From Thalassia testudinum (taxonomy: Eukaryota > Streptophyta > Magnoliopsida > Alismatales > Hydrocharitaceae), in the NCBI GenBank assembly GCA_037157565.1, contig JAZHRO010000036.1, positions 130,084,001 to 130,148,000 on the forward strand: 64,000 nt of DNA, in the 5' to 3' direction. Under the pieces are notes generated by a model that worked only from the letters and a program-made list of their open reading frames with translations, was not told where the DNA came from and did no database searches. The position numbers and the translations under genes were made by a program. Below, in pieces: positions 55,286-64,000 of the stretch (position 1 is its first letter; every line of letters starts with the position of its first letter).

Positions 55286-57041
55286 CTAGTTTGGTGCGGG
55301 TAAAAGAGGTGCTTGCTGCTGGTAACCTGTATATGATGTCGAAGCCTCCATCCCGTCAGGTGATGGAGTAGAAGGGCCTTGATAAACAAAGTGAGCTTGG
55401 CCCAGATTTGTGTTCATAACGTGCCTCTGGTTTGGCATGTTATTCAGATTAGGTAGAGGTTGTGAAAGAAGTGCACCAGGTTGGCGAGGATTTGCCATCT
55501 GGGCAAGTTGATTACGAACCTTTGTGATATCGTCTCTGTGCTATTTTTGCATAGCCACATTCGTCTTCTGAATTTCAGCTAAAGTCTGAAGGATAGGAGT
55601 TATTTGATCTATATGAGTTGTCCCAGATTGATAAGTTGGGTTAGGCCAAGGCTGAGGCGGCTGATATGGACGAGGAGCTTGTGGTCAGGGTTGATATTGA
55701 GGTCTCTGATTTTGATTATTGCCTGACCACATGAAATTGGGATGATTACGCCATCCAGGGTTGTTAGTGTTTAAGAATGGATCATTCTGAATGGCGTTAA
55801 GGTTCTCGCAGGTCTAAGGAACCTCAGAAAAGTCAGAATGTGAGGGTTCAAAGTTCCCCTAACTATAGTAGGTGGGTCCAGAGTTTCCTCCGAAACCAAA
55901 ATCAGACGAGGGTGGATACGGATACATCCCCTGAGAAGGTCAGTGATAGATGTTGTGCACAGCCTCCCTGCCGAGGGTGGTTGCGTCAACGGGTTTTGAA
56001 CAGAGGTGGCTCGCTGCAAATGTCAAGTTAGCTCATCCACCTTATTCGCAATAATAGAGACCTTGTCCAGATGACTGGTCATCAATTCCAAGTCGACGGA
56101 AGAGGATAGGCCCTGTGTCTCATGTGCTCCCTTTGGATTCGTCCATGCACGGGCATTCGTCCGGTCAAACATGACCATGGATTCATTATTGATGGAGTTC
56201 TCGCACATATTCTCGAGAATCTCCCACATGGTGTCTTCGTGTTGACCCATGATGTTTCCTCCATAGGTCGCATTGACGAATAATCGAATATCCTCACGGA
56301 GTCCCTGGTAAAAAGACTGGACTTGTTCCCATTTAGGAACTCCGTGGTGGGGACACTTTCGCATGAGATCCAGAAAATGATCCCATGCCTCATGAGTGGT
56401 TCTCATGCTTGCTACGTGAAATGTGTGATCTAGTGCCGTAAAGCATTTGTCTGACCAACAGGGAAGAATTTTCTCAAAAACTTGGATTGAAGTTCCGCCC
56501 AAGTGTTGATTGGACGCATTTAGGTTTGGTACCAGTGAGCAGCTTTATCCATGAGAGAGAAGGAGAACATTTTCATGAGTAGAACATCTCGATTTTGAGC
56601 TTCTGACCTGAAGGTCTAGGCTAGATGCTTGAGTTGTTTGATATGTTGGAAAGGATCTTCGGAATTACGCTCATGGAATTTGGGAATGGCATGAATCATG
56701 TTGGGCTTGAGTTCAGTGTCAGGACCTCCAGCAGGGATTTGTACTCGAGGTTCGATTGCCATTGCAATGGGATTGTAGTGATCTTGCATCATTGGATGCT
56801 ACGGTGGGTTCACAAAGGATTGGAATAGATCATTGAGGCGCTGAAGCTGATTTTCAAGATTATTTTCTTCTGCTGGTTGTGCCATGATGATGGATGAAGG
56901 AGAATCAGGTTCAGATGAATCGGAAGAGATATCAATAGGATTGTATTGTTGCACAAACAAGGAGGTCGAGGCTTGGCCTCGACGTGAATGAGTAGCTAAA
57001 GGAAGCCTCAAGGATGGTCCTACAGACCTCCTCCCGAACAT
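55286..57041 (-). pseudogene. gag: Ath7 gag (decayed)
   Basis: Two ATGs are possible, at 57041 (MFGRRSVGPS) and 56885 (MAQPAEENN). The second is followed by a leucine-rich NQLQRLNDLFQSF. The gag core appears in shifting frames: NMIHAIPKFHERNSEDPFQH near 56640-56700, then HEAWDHFLDLMRKCPHH, WEQVQSFYQGL and NATYGGNIMG at 56023-56502. The tail 55286-55770 is Pro/Gln-rich, as expected for a disordered gag C-terminus. Confidence 0.85.
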
Positions 57042-57976
57042 GCACCGATGGAGTAGATGAGAGGTAGAATGTAATGGACCCAATCAAGACACCCAAAAAT
57101 TTTGGATGACTATAGAGGTTCGAGGCAGATAATACCCCTTAGTCAGAAAGTCGTCCACCCGAGAATTACCTGGGCAGCCAGAGAGGGAGAGTCTCGCAAA
57201 GACCCCTACATGGTAGAGCGCCCCCACGAGTTACAGGGTTTCCCCCACCCGACCTCTCTTGTCACTAATGCTCCAGGTAGACCAGAATTCGGACTTAACC
57301 TCTTATGTCTACCAGTTTTAATTAAGAGCAAGGGTGCTTAGGATTTCACTTGAACTTTTAAGATGTTTTTATGAAAAAGTGACCTAATTTGAAGATTGGT
57401 TAACCCAATATGGTGGGTCAACTTCACCTATATTGTCCTCTTGAGAATTTTTAGGTCCCTCTTTTAGTGTTCAAATGAATTTAAGAGCCTGATTTCCAAA
57501 GTTTGCTTGAATAAATCACTTCAATCAAGGTCTAGGCACACATTGTTTTGGAGAGATATTTTCTTGATTTAAGCAAGTGTGTCTCTAAAACCATAAACTA
57601 GGCTCTACTTGGTCCAATTTAGTTTGTCAAAATGTGGCACCTAGGGCTCAAGCAAGAATGTGATAGCCCTAGATACCTTAGCTTTAAATGGGTGCACAGA
57701 TCAGGATTTGAATATTTGTAGAATGTATCAAATCAAGAAACTTGATTATTAATCTAAGAATATAATGCAAGTAGCCCTAATTAATTTCTTTCTTTTTTAG
57801 TTTTCTTAGAGTCATGGGTTTAGAAGGATTTCAATGGAGTTTTACTTGTCCCTAGAATGGTTGATGTCCGGCTGATCTTCTTTGATGAATCCTTGAAATA
57901 GATCACAGTCAAAAGAGATAGAGCAAGTTAGTATTGACTCAGATATTGCAATCAAGAGATCTGAATTGTGCGTTGC
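57042..57976 (-). other. Ath7 leader with block shared with Ath6 (57075-57283)
   Basis: Non-coding. The shared 209-bp block lies next to gag; the rest toward the PBS is AT-rich without visible structure. The plus-strand ORF at 57102-57341 is a shadow of the block. Confidence 0.75.
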
Positions 57977-57994
57977 TCCCTGGCAACGGTGCCA
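57977..57994 (-). promoter_or_regulatory. Ath7 primer-binding site (tRNA-Asp type)
   Basis: Minus strand TGGCACCGTTGCCAGGGA, 16 of 18 matches to the tRNA-Asp complement, three bases from the LTR. Confidence 0.9.
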
Positions 57995-60694
57995 AAATGT
58001 TTGCATGCTAAATCGGTGTTTTAAAATTGTCGCGTTGCAGTATAGCCAAAATAACGCTTAAACAAATAAATTTATTACTCGAAAAAGTTCCAAGGTTGAA
58101 CACAGGAAGCAATATGGAATTCAGTTCTTGAAATTGCAATTTAAGATAAGAAAGCTATGAAATTGTAAACAAAAACTATTTCAGAATAAAGTAGCACTAC
58201 GATCAAGTGTCAGACTATAAAAATAATGGAGTAAAATGGTCATTTAGATCACCAAGTACTCCTTACAATGATAGCTAATGAACTCAATGTATATACGTAT
58301 GAAAAGCAATCAAAACAATCGTCTGATTTACTAATCAGACAGCTTAAACTACTCAAGCCTTTCTCAATTATTCTTCTTCTTTTCTATTTCTCTTCTCTAC
58401 CTTTCCTCTTCTTTCAGCTACGACCCTTCCTCTTCTTTGTGTTCTCTTACTTTCCTTCTCTGTCTCTGCAACTCCTCTTCTTCCTTCAGCCCTTCTTCTT
58501 TCTCTGGCTTTCTTCACACAGTAGGGAAAGAGCTTCTGAATTCGACTAAGTGTTAGCCGATTCTCACCAAGAGAAAAACCCTCCCCCTACTCGCACAAGC
58601 TCTCCTCTCTTTCTCTCTTTAAGATCCACTCTCCCAAAGCCATAGGGGTAATCGGATTATCGGACCTAACATACCCGGGTCCAGGCTTACCAGTAGTGGG
58701 TGATGAGCAAGGAGTGAGGCTTAGGCGGGTTAACGGGTCAGGCCAGGTCCGCGGGCAAAGGTCACAGATGAGGCGCAAGTGCGTAGGTGAGAGGGACCTC
58801 ACCCCGTGTCTTGAGGCGATAAGGCTATAGCACTTTTTCAATTTATGCGTCGTGGGGCACTCTTCAGCTGACGATGTGGGACTAAACCACGTCACTTCTT
58901 CACGTGCGTCTGCAACAATGAGATTCCTCTGATTGGTGTAGCTGCTAAGGTCCCAGCATCTAATTGACCGCCTGGCGTAGTACTTGAAGCAAGTCCACAT
59001 GACCTAGGACTTCCACCTGGGCAGACGAGACCTGGAGCAAGCTAGAAGCTCCTTTGAAGTTCTTCATCAATGGCGGCTAGGGGACACACACGAAGTCAAG
59101 AAAACGGCCTCTTGGCCCTATCAGAAGGTTCAGGGAGTATCGCCGTAACACGGTGATGCGAGGTTTAGCGTGATTTGTAAAAGCGGTTTTTAAGTCGTTG
59201 TAACAAGCCAAATTGCATACGCTTTTAAATTTATATTCCTAGATAGGGGAGTATCTAGGGTCATCCAAGGAGGCAAATTTGCAATTCAATTCTCTTGCTT
59301 ATAAAATAAATCTCAACTTTCTTTTTGGTATTTTAAATATATAATTTTTTTTAGTTTTGAAATAATAAGGGCAAAGTGCGAATTGTGGTGGAAAAGTGCT
59401 AACACCTAAAATGGCTAAGATAAAACTTAAGAGATGAAAATGTCCACTACCTAAGATCACTCTAGGCAAGTGGAAGCCTAGAGTAATTAGGAAGTGGAAG
59501 TGAAATAAGTGCTAAAACAAACACAACAATTGCAATAAGAATTAAAAAGAAGGCAATTCAATTAAGCAGAATTTGTGTTCTCTTCAAAGACAAGTAGAGG
59601 AATGCTTCTACTAGAAATGGAAAATATAAAAGCAAAAAAAGAAACATAAATCCTCTTGCAAAATCTGGTGAAGAAGGGAGTCATCTTGGCCCAAGCCTAG
59701 CTTCTCCTTGGCTTGAAAAGAGGGTCTCCTTCTTCTCCTTCCTTGAAAGCTCCTCTAAGGTGGATGCCACCACCTTCAATGCTCTCCTCCAAGGGTAGGT
59801 GTGCACCACCCTCAAGCTTTCCTCCAAGGTGGCGTGGACCACCTTCAAGGCCTCCTCCAAAGGTCTTCCTTTCCTGGCTCCTCCTTTGGCTGGCGTGGGC
59901 ACAAGAGAGAAGGGAAGAGGGGAAGGCACCAAGGGGACAGAATATCCCCTTAATCTTCTTCTTCTTCTTCTCTCTTGGGCGTAGGCTCTAGGTAGAGTAT
60001 GAGAGGAAATTTGCTATCCAAGGATGGTTTGAATGGTGGTGGGTAGTGGTCTTTTTATAGGGTAGGATGAGGGGTTAAGGTGACTCTTGAAATGGAGGGC
60101 TAAGATGGGAAGATGGAGGTGGTTAGGTGATCCTAGGGTTAAGGATGGTTGGCACCACCTAAGAGGTGTAAGGGGGGTACTTATGGGTGGCCAAGGGACA
60201 CCTAAAAGTGGCGCAAACCATGGAGGGGTGCCATGGGTTGGCGCCAACTTCTAGGCTTCTAGAAGGGGGGATTATGTGGATGGTGGAGATGGGTTTAAGG
60301 GAAGATGTGTGGTGGAGATGAAGGGGATTTTTGGAGGGAAAAAGTGGCGCCAACATGGAGGTAGTTAGGGTGGTTTTGGCACCACTTTATGGTGTCATTT
60401 GGAGGTAGTGGATAGGCTAGGTTGGCGTCAAGGTGAGGTGGAAGTAGGGTTAGCTTATGTGGAGATTAGGTGGAGCTAGTTGGTGGAGTTGTTAGGTAGG
60501 GTTTTTAGGTGGTAAAAGCCAAGGGAGCTGGAGCATAGCTAAGCTAAGCTAAGCTAGCTTAGCTAATGGTGGAGTAGAGGAGGAGGTGTTGGAGCTAGGG
60601 TTTGGAGGGAGGAGCTAGATCTAAAGAATCTGGAGCTGAAGTGGAGCTGGCAACTACTGAATAGGTCAACATGGGGCTACTCTAGCTGGCTTAG

Positions 60695-62329
60695 TGATAA
60701 GTCCACTTTTGTGAACTATTATTTAGCTTAAGTACTATTTAATTATTTGTTCTTAGTTGTTAAATAATTAGGAGTTATATGGCAATTCACCTTGACCTGC
60801 ATTTAATTTTATGCTTCAATTTTTACATTTAATAGCATACTTTATGATAATATAATTGATTTGATAAATGCAGGTTAGGTGCAAGATCAGGAGTTAATTT
60901 TTACTTATATAAGACGTCTGGGACTTGGATTGGACGTCTGGAATTATTAATTACAAATCCACGGCATTATATTTTTAAGACGTCTGATGCTCCATATAGA
61001 CGTCTGATGAAGGAACCGGTCATACTTATCTACCGTTCCAACCACTTGCGATCATCGCGAGTAGTTGGAGATACTTGCGGCCGAAGGAAAAGAAGGAGAG
61101 TGGGGTTCAAAAAGAAGCGGCGTCCTCCGAGGATAGGGGATCTTCATCTTCCCCCTTGCGGGGAACTACCCCAGCGTGCACTGTGGATCAACGCGCACCC
61201 TACTCCTTCTCCACGCACCCATCTCCAGCTGCATCCTCCTTTCAGCCGCATCTTCCAGCCAGCGCCCCACCCCGCAAGCGTACGCCCATCTGCAGGTTCT
61301 CCACTGCAGCGTTTCTCCTCTCTGCACACCATCCAGCGCACCCACACCGCTTCTGCCTTTCCAGCACACCAAGCCCTCCAGCGCCCCCTGCTGCAGGCAT
61401 TCACGCCACCCCGCCCACATGCCCACCTCCGTCCAACCACAGGCGCACCTCCTTACAGGCACCCGCAAACGCACAGGCGCTCCCAACCACTTCGCCCATC
61501 TGCAGGCCACAGCGCCTGCACGGCCATCAGCAGGCGCGGCACCGCTCGCCCGCGCCCACAGGCGCTAACTGCAGACTGTCGCGCCCGCACGAGCAGACCC
61601 ACGCCACAGTCGCGGCCACTGCAGCAACCTTCGCCGGTCCTCATCTCCTCTGCCGACCGGCCACCTCCGGCCGTCGCCGTTGACGCCACTGCCATCATCG
61701 GAGAGCCCCCGTCCTCGCCGTCCTCCTGAGCATCGCAACTGCCCCGCCGGCGCTCTCTCTTTCGCGAGGAGGAGAGAGAGCAAATGCTCTGTTTTCTCCA
61801 CCATTAAAATTTACAGAAAATGCCATTGTCAAGTTACTATTCATTTATTTTCTGAATTAATATATTGCTGCACAATTTACGTGGACACCCCTTGCTTAAT
61901 TCAAAATTACATATAATTGATTTCTCCTTCTGAATGACATACAATCTGAGATATTAATTATAGTATTATTAGTTAGGAGATTAACATTAACATTGTTTGT
62001 TATTACCAAGGTCATTATTTATAATATTATATTGTGGTAATTTTGCATATGCACCCTCATCCTCTTGATTAATTATCTATATTGCAAATTTATGTGAGAA
62101 AAAGAAAAGCACGAAGTAGCATGCATATCTATTGAGTTTCCTGAATAAACGTGACACTATTTATTAAATTAAATAGGCTAATTCCTCCTTGTGGAGATGA
62201 CCTAACTATTTGTGGTTAGATTCTGACAATTAAAATGTTTTTGAAAAGCGATTTTCTACCACGCGATTAAATACAATGATACATCATTTTATGATAAAGT
62301 TTTAAACGAAAATGGAGATCGCTCTTTCA
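60695..62329 (+). repeat. sLTR-d: solo LTR inside sLTR-c, target duplication cttag
   Basis: It begins TGATAAGTCCAC and ends CTCTTTCA, 1635 bp, with cttag at 60690-60694 and 62330-62334. The empty site GGCTTAGCTTGC is present near 46901 in the Ath1 LTR. It is homologous to sLTR-b. It has four AGACGTCTG boxes (60911-61006) and a GC-rich middle with a 240-codon frame that I reject as a gene. Confidence 0.93.
60911..61006. repeat. Four GACGTC boxes in two pairs, each 20 bp apart
   Basis: GACGTC occurs at 60913-60918, 60933-60938, 60979-60984 and 60999-61004. Each pair has exactly 20-bp spacing, and all four are followed by TG. Confidence 0.85.
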
Positions 62330-62334
62330 CTTAG

Positions 62335-62830
62335 CTTGCTAGTTCTTTGCTAGCTACTAGGCCAAGCTAAAGTGAGCTGGCTTCTGTTGAATGGAGCTGA
62401 GGTGAGCTGGGTCTAGTGCTCCCAGGGAGGATTGAACTAGTTAAGACAGCTAAGGTTGCTTAGCTCAACCAAGTTGAGCTAAGTTGAGTCCCCGGGAGTT
62501 GGACTTGAGCTTTCTGAGCTGGGATGAGTTCTTCTTCAGCTGGCTAGAGCTGAGTGGAGCTGAATGTAGTTGGATCTGAGCTGGGATGAACTCCAATCAA
62601 CTCAGCTGAGCTAGCTAGAGCTTCCTGTGGACTAGTGGGAGCTAAGATGAGCTAGACTCAACTAAGTTGAGCTGGATCTAAGCTAACCTGAGATAGGGTG
62701 AGCCAAGATGAGCTCTCTTGAGCTGCCATTCAGCTGAGATTAGCTTAATGGAGCTAGGACTAGCTAACCCTAGTCCAAGTGAGCTAGGTTCCAGCTGTGG
62801 TGAGTTGGATCAAGTTGAGTTCCAATTAGT
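62335..62830. repeat. AGCT-rich low-complexity tract in sLTR-c
   Basis: The tetranucleotide AGCT, within GAGCTGAG, TGAGCTAG and CTAGAGCTT contexts, recurs every 8-15 bases for about 500 bp. A related stretch is at 46725-47019 in the Ath1 LTR. Confidence 0.8.
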
Positions 62831-64000
62831 CTGAGCTCCTCCTTCACCATTTTCCTTCTTGAGTGCTAGGATTTTAGGGATCTTTATATCTGTTCATCCC
62901 TAACACTCACAAAAACACATTAAAATGACAAGAAAAAATGCAATGTATGCCTATCCTAGTTAATGCCTAAATGCAGCCCAAAAACCCCTTTGCGAAGAAA
63001 AATCCTAAAAGCTAGATTTGTTTTAATGAATAAGAATGATGATAAACTAGCGTTTATCACACGGTGAGTTCCTTAAGGTGGTCGACGTGACGGATGGGTG
63101 TGGATGGTGGCCGGACAGTCACAGGTTTGGTCGAAGATGATGGGTTTGTTTGGGGCGATTTTCAGGTCGATGATGGATCGAAATGAGAGTGGGGAAATGA
63201 GCGTAGAAGTGTGGTGGAGGTTTTGAGGTAGTCGGTGAGGGGTTTGGTGGTATGTGGAGCGAGATGTACCTCGTCGAAGGTGTGGCCAGAATGGTGGAAG
63301 ACGATGGAGTCGCGGAGGAGTGGTCAAGGTCAAAACGGCGTGTCGAAAGTGTTGGTGTGATGAGGAAGAGTTTAGGGAGCAATTGAATGTAGTAACAGAC
63401 GAAGTGGGAAGGAGAAGGCATCAGTTGTGGTGTTGCCGGCACCGGAGAAGAGAACAGCTCTGGAGAGAGGGAAACGGCGAGGAAGAAGTAGATTAGGGCG
63501 CCAGCTAGTACGACTCGACGCAGGAAGAAATGAGGAAGATAACTCCGCTGCTGGTATTGCGAATGGAGGATGAACAAGGACGGAGGAGCTTGCTGGACAT
63601 CGAGGAGCTTTTGGCCGAGAGAGTGAGAGAGGAATTGGGGGGGATCTTGGCCAATTTCGAGCGTAGGGAGAAGGTCTGATCAAGAGGTTCTTTTATAGAC
63701 CTTAGGAAGAAGTTTTGAGCTTGGGAAGAAAGCTTCCCAAGCTTGGAAAGCTTGCCAGAGTTGGGAAATTCCTTGACACCCAAAATTCTCTTGCATTCGC
63801 ATGAGAGATTGAGAAGGTTTTGGGGAGTGGGATTTGGCTCAAAAGGAAAGGAATTTCTTAACGAACCTCCCTTTCAAATTTGAAAGGGATTCATCAAGAA
63901 ATCAAGGGGTTCTTTCCAAATCAAGGTCGTCGGAGCAAGTAGGAATTGGTTTAAAGGCAATAGGGACCTTTTTGTGAGAATGATGATAAAGTTAGGGGTC

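Larger units (their letters stand above)
59154..63059 (-). repeat. sLTR-c: solo LTR of the Ath1 family, target duplication cacgg
   Basis: It is flanked by cacgg at 59149-59153 and 63060-63064; the empty site is near 48130 in the Ath7 3' LTR. Its minus-strand start is TGATAAAC GCTA GTTTATCA, a perfect 8-bp terminal palindrome. Without sLTR-d it is about 2.27 kb. TATAAAAAG (minus) is near 60052-60060. GGCGCC palindromes lie at 60238-60247 and about 60346-60352. Confidence 0.93.
47020..64000 (-). mobile_element. Ath7: Athila-like element, 5' LTR runs off the window
   Basis: The element has 3' LTR 47020-49707, 3' PPT, cassette, PPT1, hairpin, integrase, RNase H, RT, protease, gag, leader, PBS 57977-57994 and a 5' LTR from 57998 that is interrupted by sLTR-c and cut by the window end. 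It is inserted in the Ath1 5' LTR. The right target duplication is outside. Coding regions are broken by stops, and the RT active site is mutated. It is the closest relative of Ath6 and sLTR-a. Confidence 0.93.
57998..64000 (-). repeat. Ath7 5' LTR, interrupted and incomplete
   Basis: Plus-strand pieces 57998-59153 and 63065-64000 are colinear with 47020-49050 of the other LTR. About 0.65 kb, including the U3 edge, lies beyond the window. sLTR-c and a cacgg duplication separate the pieces. Confidence 0.92.

Noticed and set aside
1..64000. CRISPR arrays, rRNA genes, bacterial operons, host plant genes
   Set aside because: No regularly spaced direct repeats, no rRNA cores and no intron-exon gene structure were seen. 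All stretches are accounted for by LTR elements.

Overview
The window is plant nuclear DNA, most likely pericentromeric or otherwise heterochromatic. I find no host gene, rRNA, canonical tRNA or CRISPR array. Essentially the whole 64 kb resolves into nested Ty3/Gypsy LTR retrotransposons of the Athila type. The evidence is LTRs of 1.5-2.8 kb beginning TGATG/TGATT/TGATA and ending CA; primer-binding sites that are variants of the tRNA-Asp complement TGGCGCCGTTGCCGGGGA; a gag - protease (DLGAS type) - RT (FMDD) - RNase H - integrase order; and TTAGGCATGGGGG polypurine tracts. The species cannot be told from this sequence.

Layout, using names I assign. Ath1 (minus strand) is the backbone. Its 3' region is at 8607-9411, pol at 16093-18147 and 31317-32200, protease and gag at 32376-34880, leader and PBS at 34881-36572, and broken 5' LTR at 36573-36970 plus 46083-47019. 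Everything else sits inside or beside it. Ath2 (plus, 1-8606) has its 3' LTR split by Ath3 (3129-7827, internally deleted). Ath4 (9412-16087, target duplication gttac) landed just after the Ath1 pol gene and holds an F-like solo LTR (sLTR-a, 11655-14361). Ath5 (minus, 18148-31311, target duplication gaaat) splits the Ath1 RT gene and holds sLTR-b (20640-22291, ctgac). Ath6 (plus, 36971-46082) is a non-autonomous element with an unusual acidic ORF, inside the Ath1 LTR. Ath7 (minus, 47020 to beyond 64000) is a relative of Ath6 with decayed gag-pol. Its 5' LTR contains sLTR-c (59154-63059, cacgg, Ath1 family), which contains sLTR-d (60695-62329, cttag). Two intact empty sites inside the window confirm the last two insertions.

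None of the coding regions is intact. Stops and frameshifts interrupt all three gag-pol regions, and Ath7 has FRDD in place of FMDD at the RT active site. These are fossils at several stages of decay.

The most interesting signals are non-coding and recur across families. (1) Every LTR whose 5' edge is present carries a palindrome at or within eight bases of that edge. The arms differ between families but stay complementary. (2) Every element whose pol-distal region is visible carries a second PPT-like box after the coding region, so that a 1.2-1.7 kb non-coding cassette lies between two polypurine tracts. The cassettes hold repeated modules particular to each family group, and the cassette survives in elements that lost all gag-pol (Ath3, Ath6). 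(3) A hairpin with loop AGGCAA/AGGTAA and varying stems follows pol. (4) A 210-bp leader block is shared by Ath6 and Ath7 and is a candidate packaging signal.
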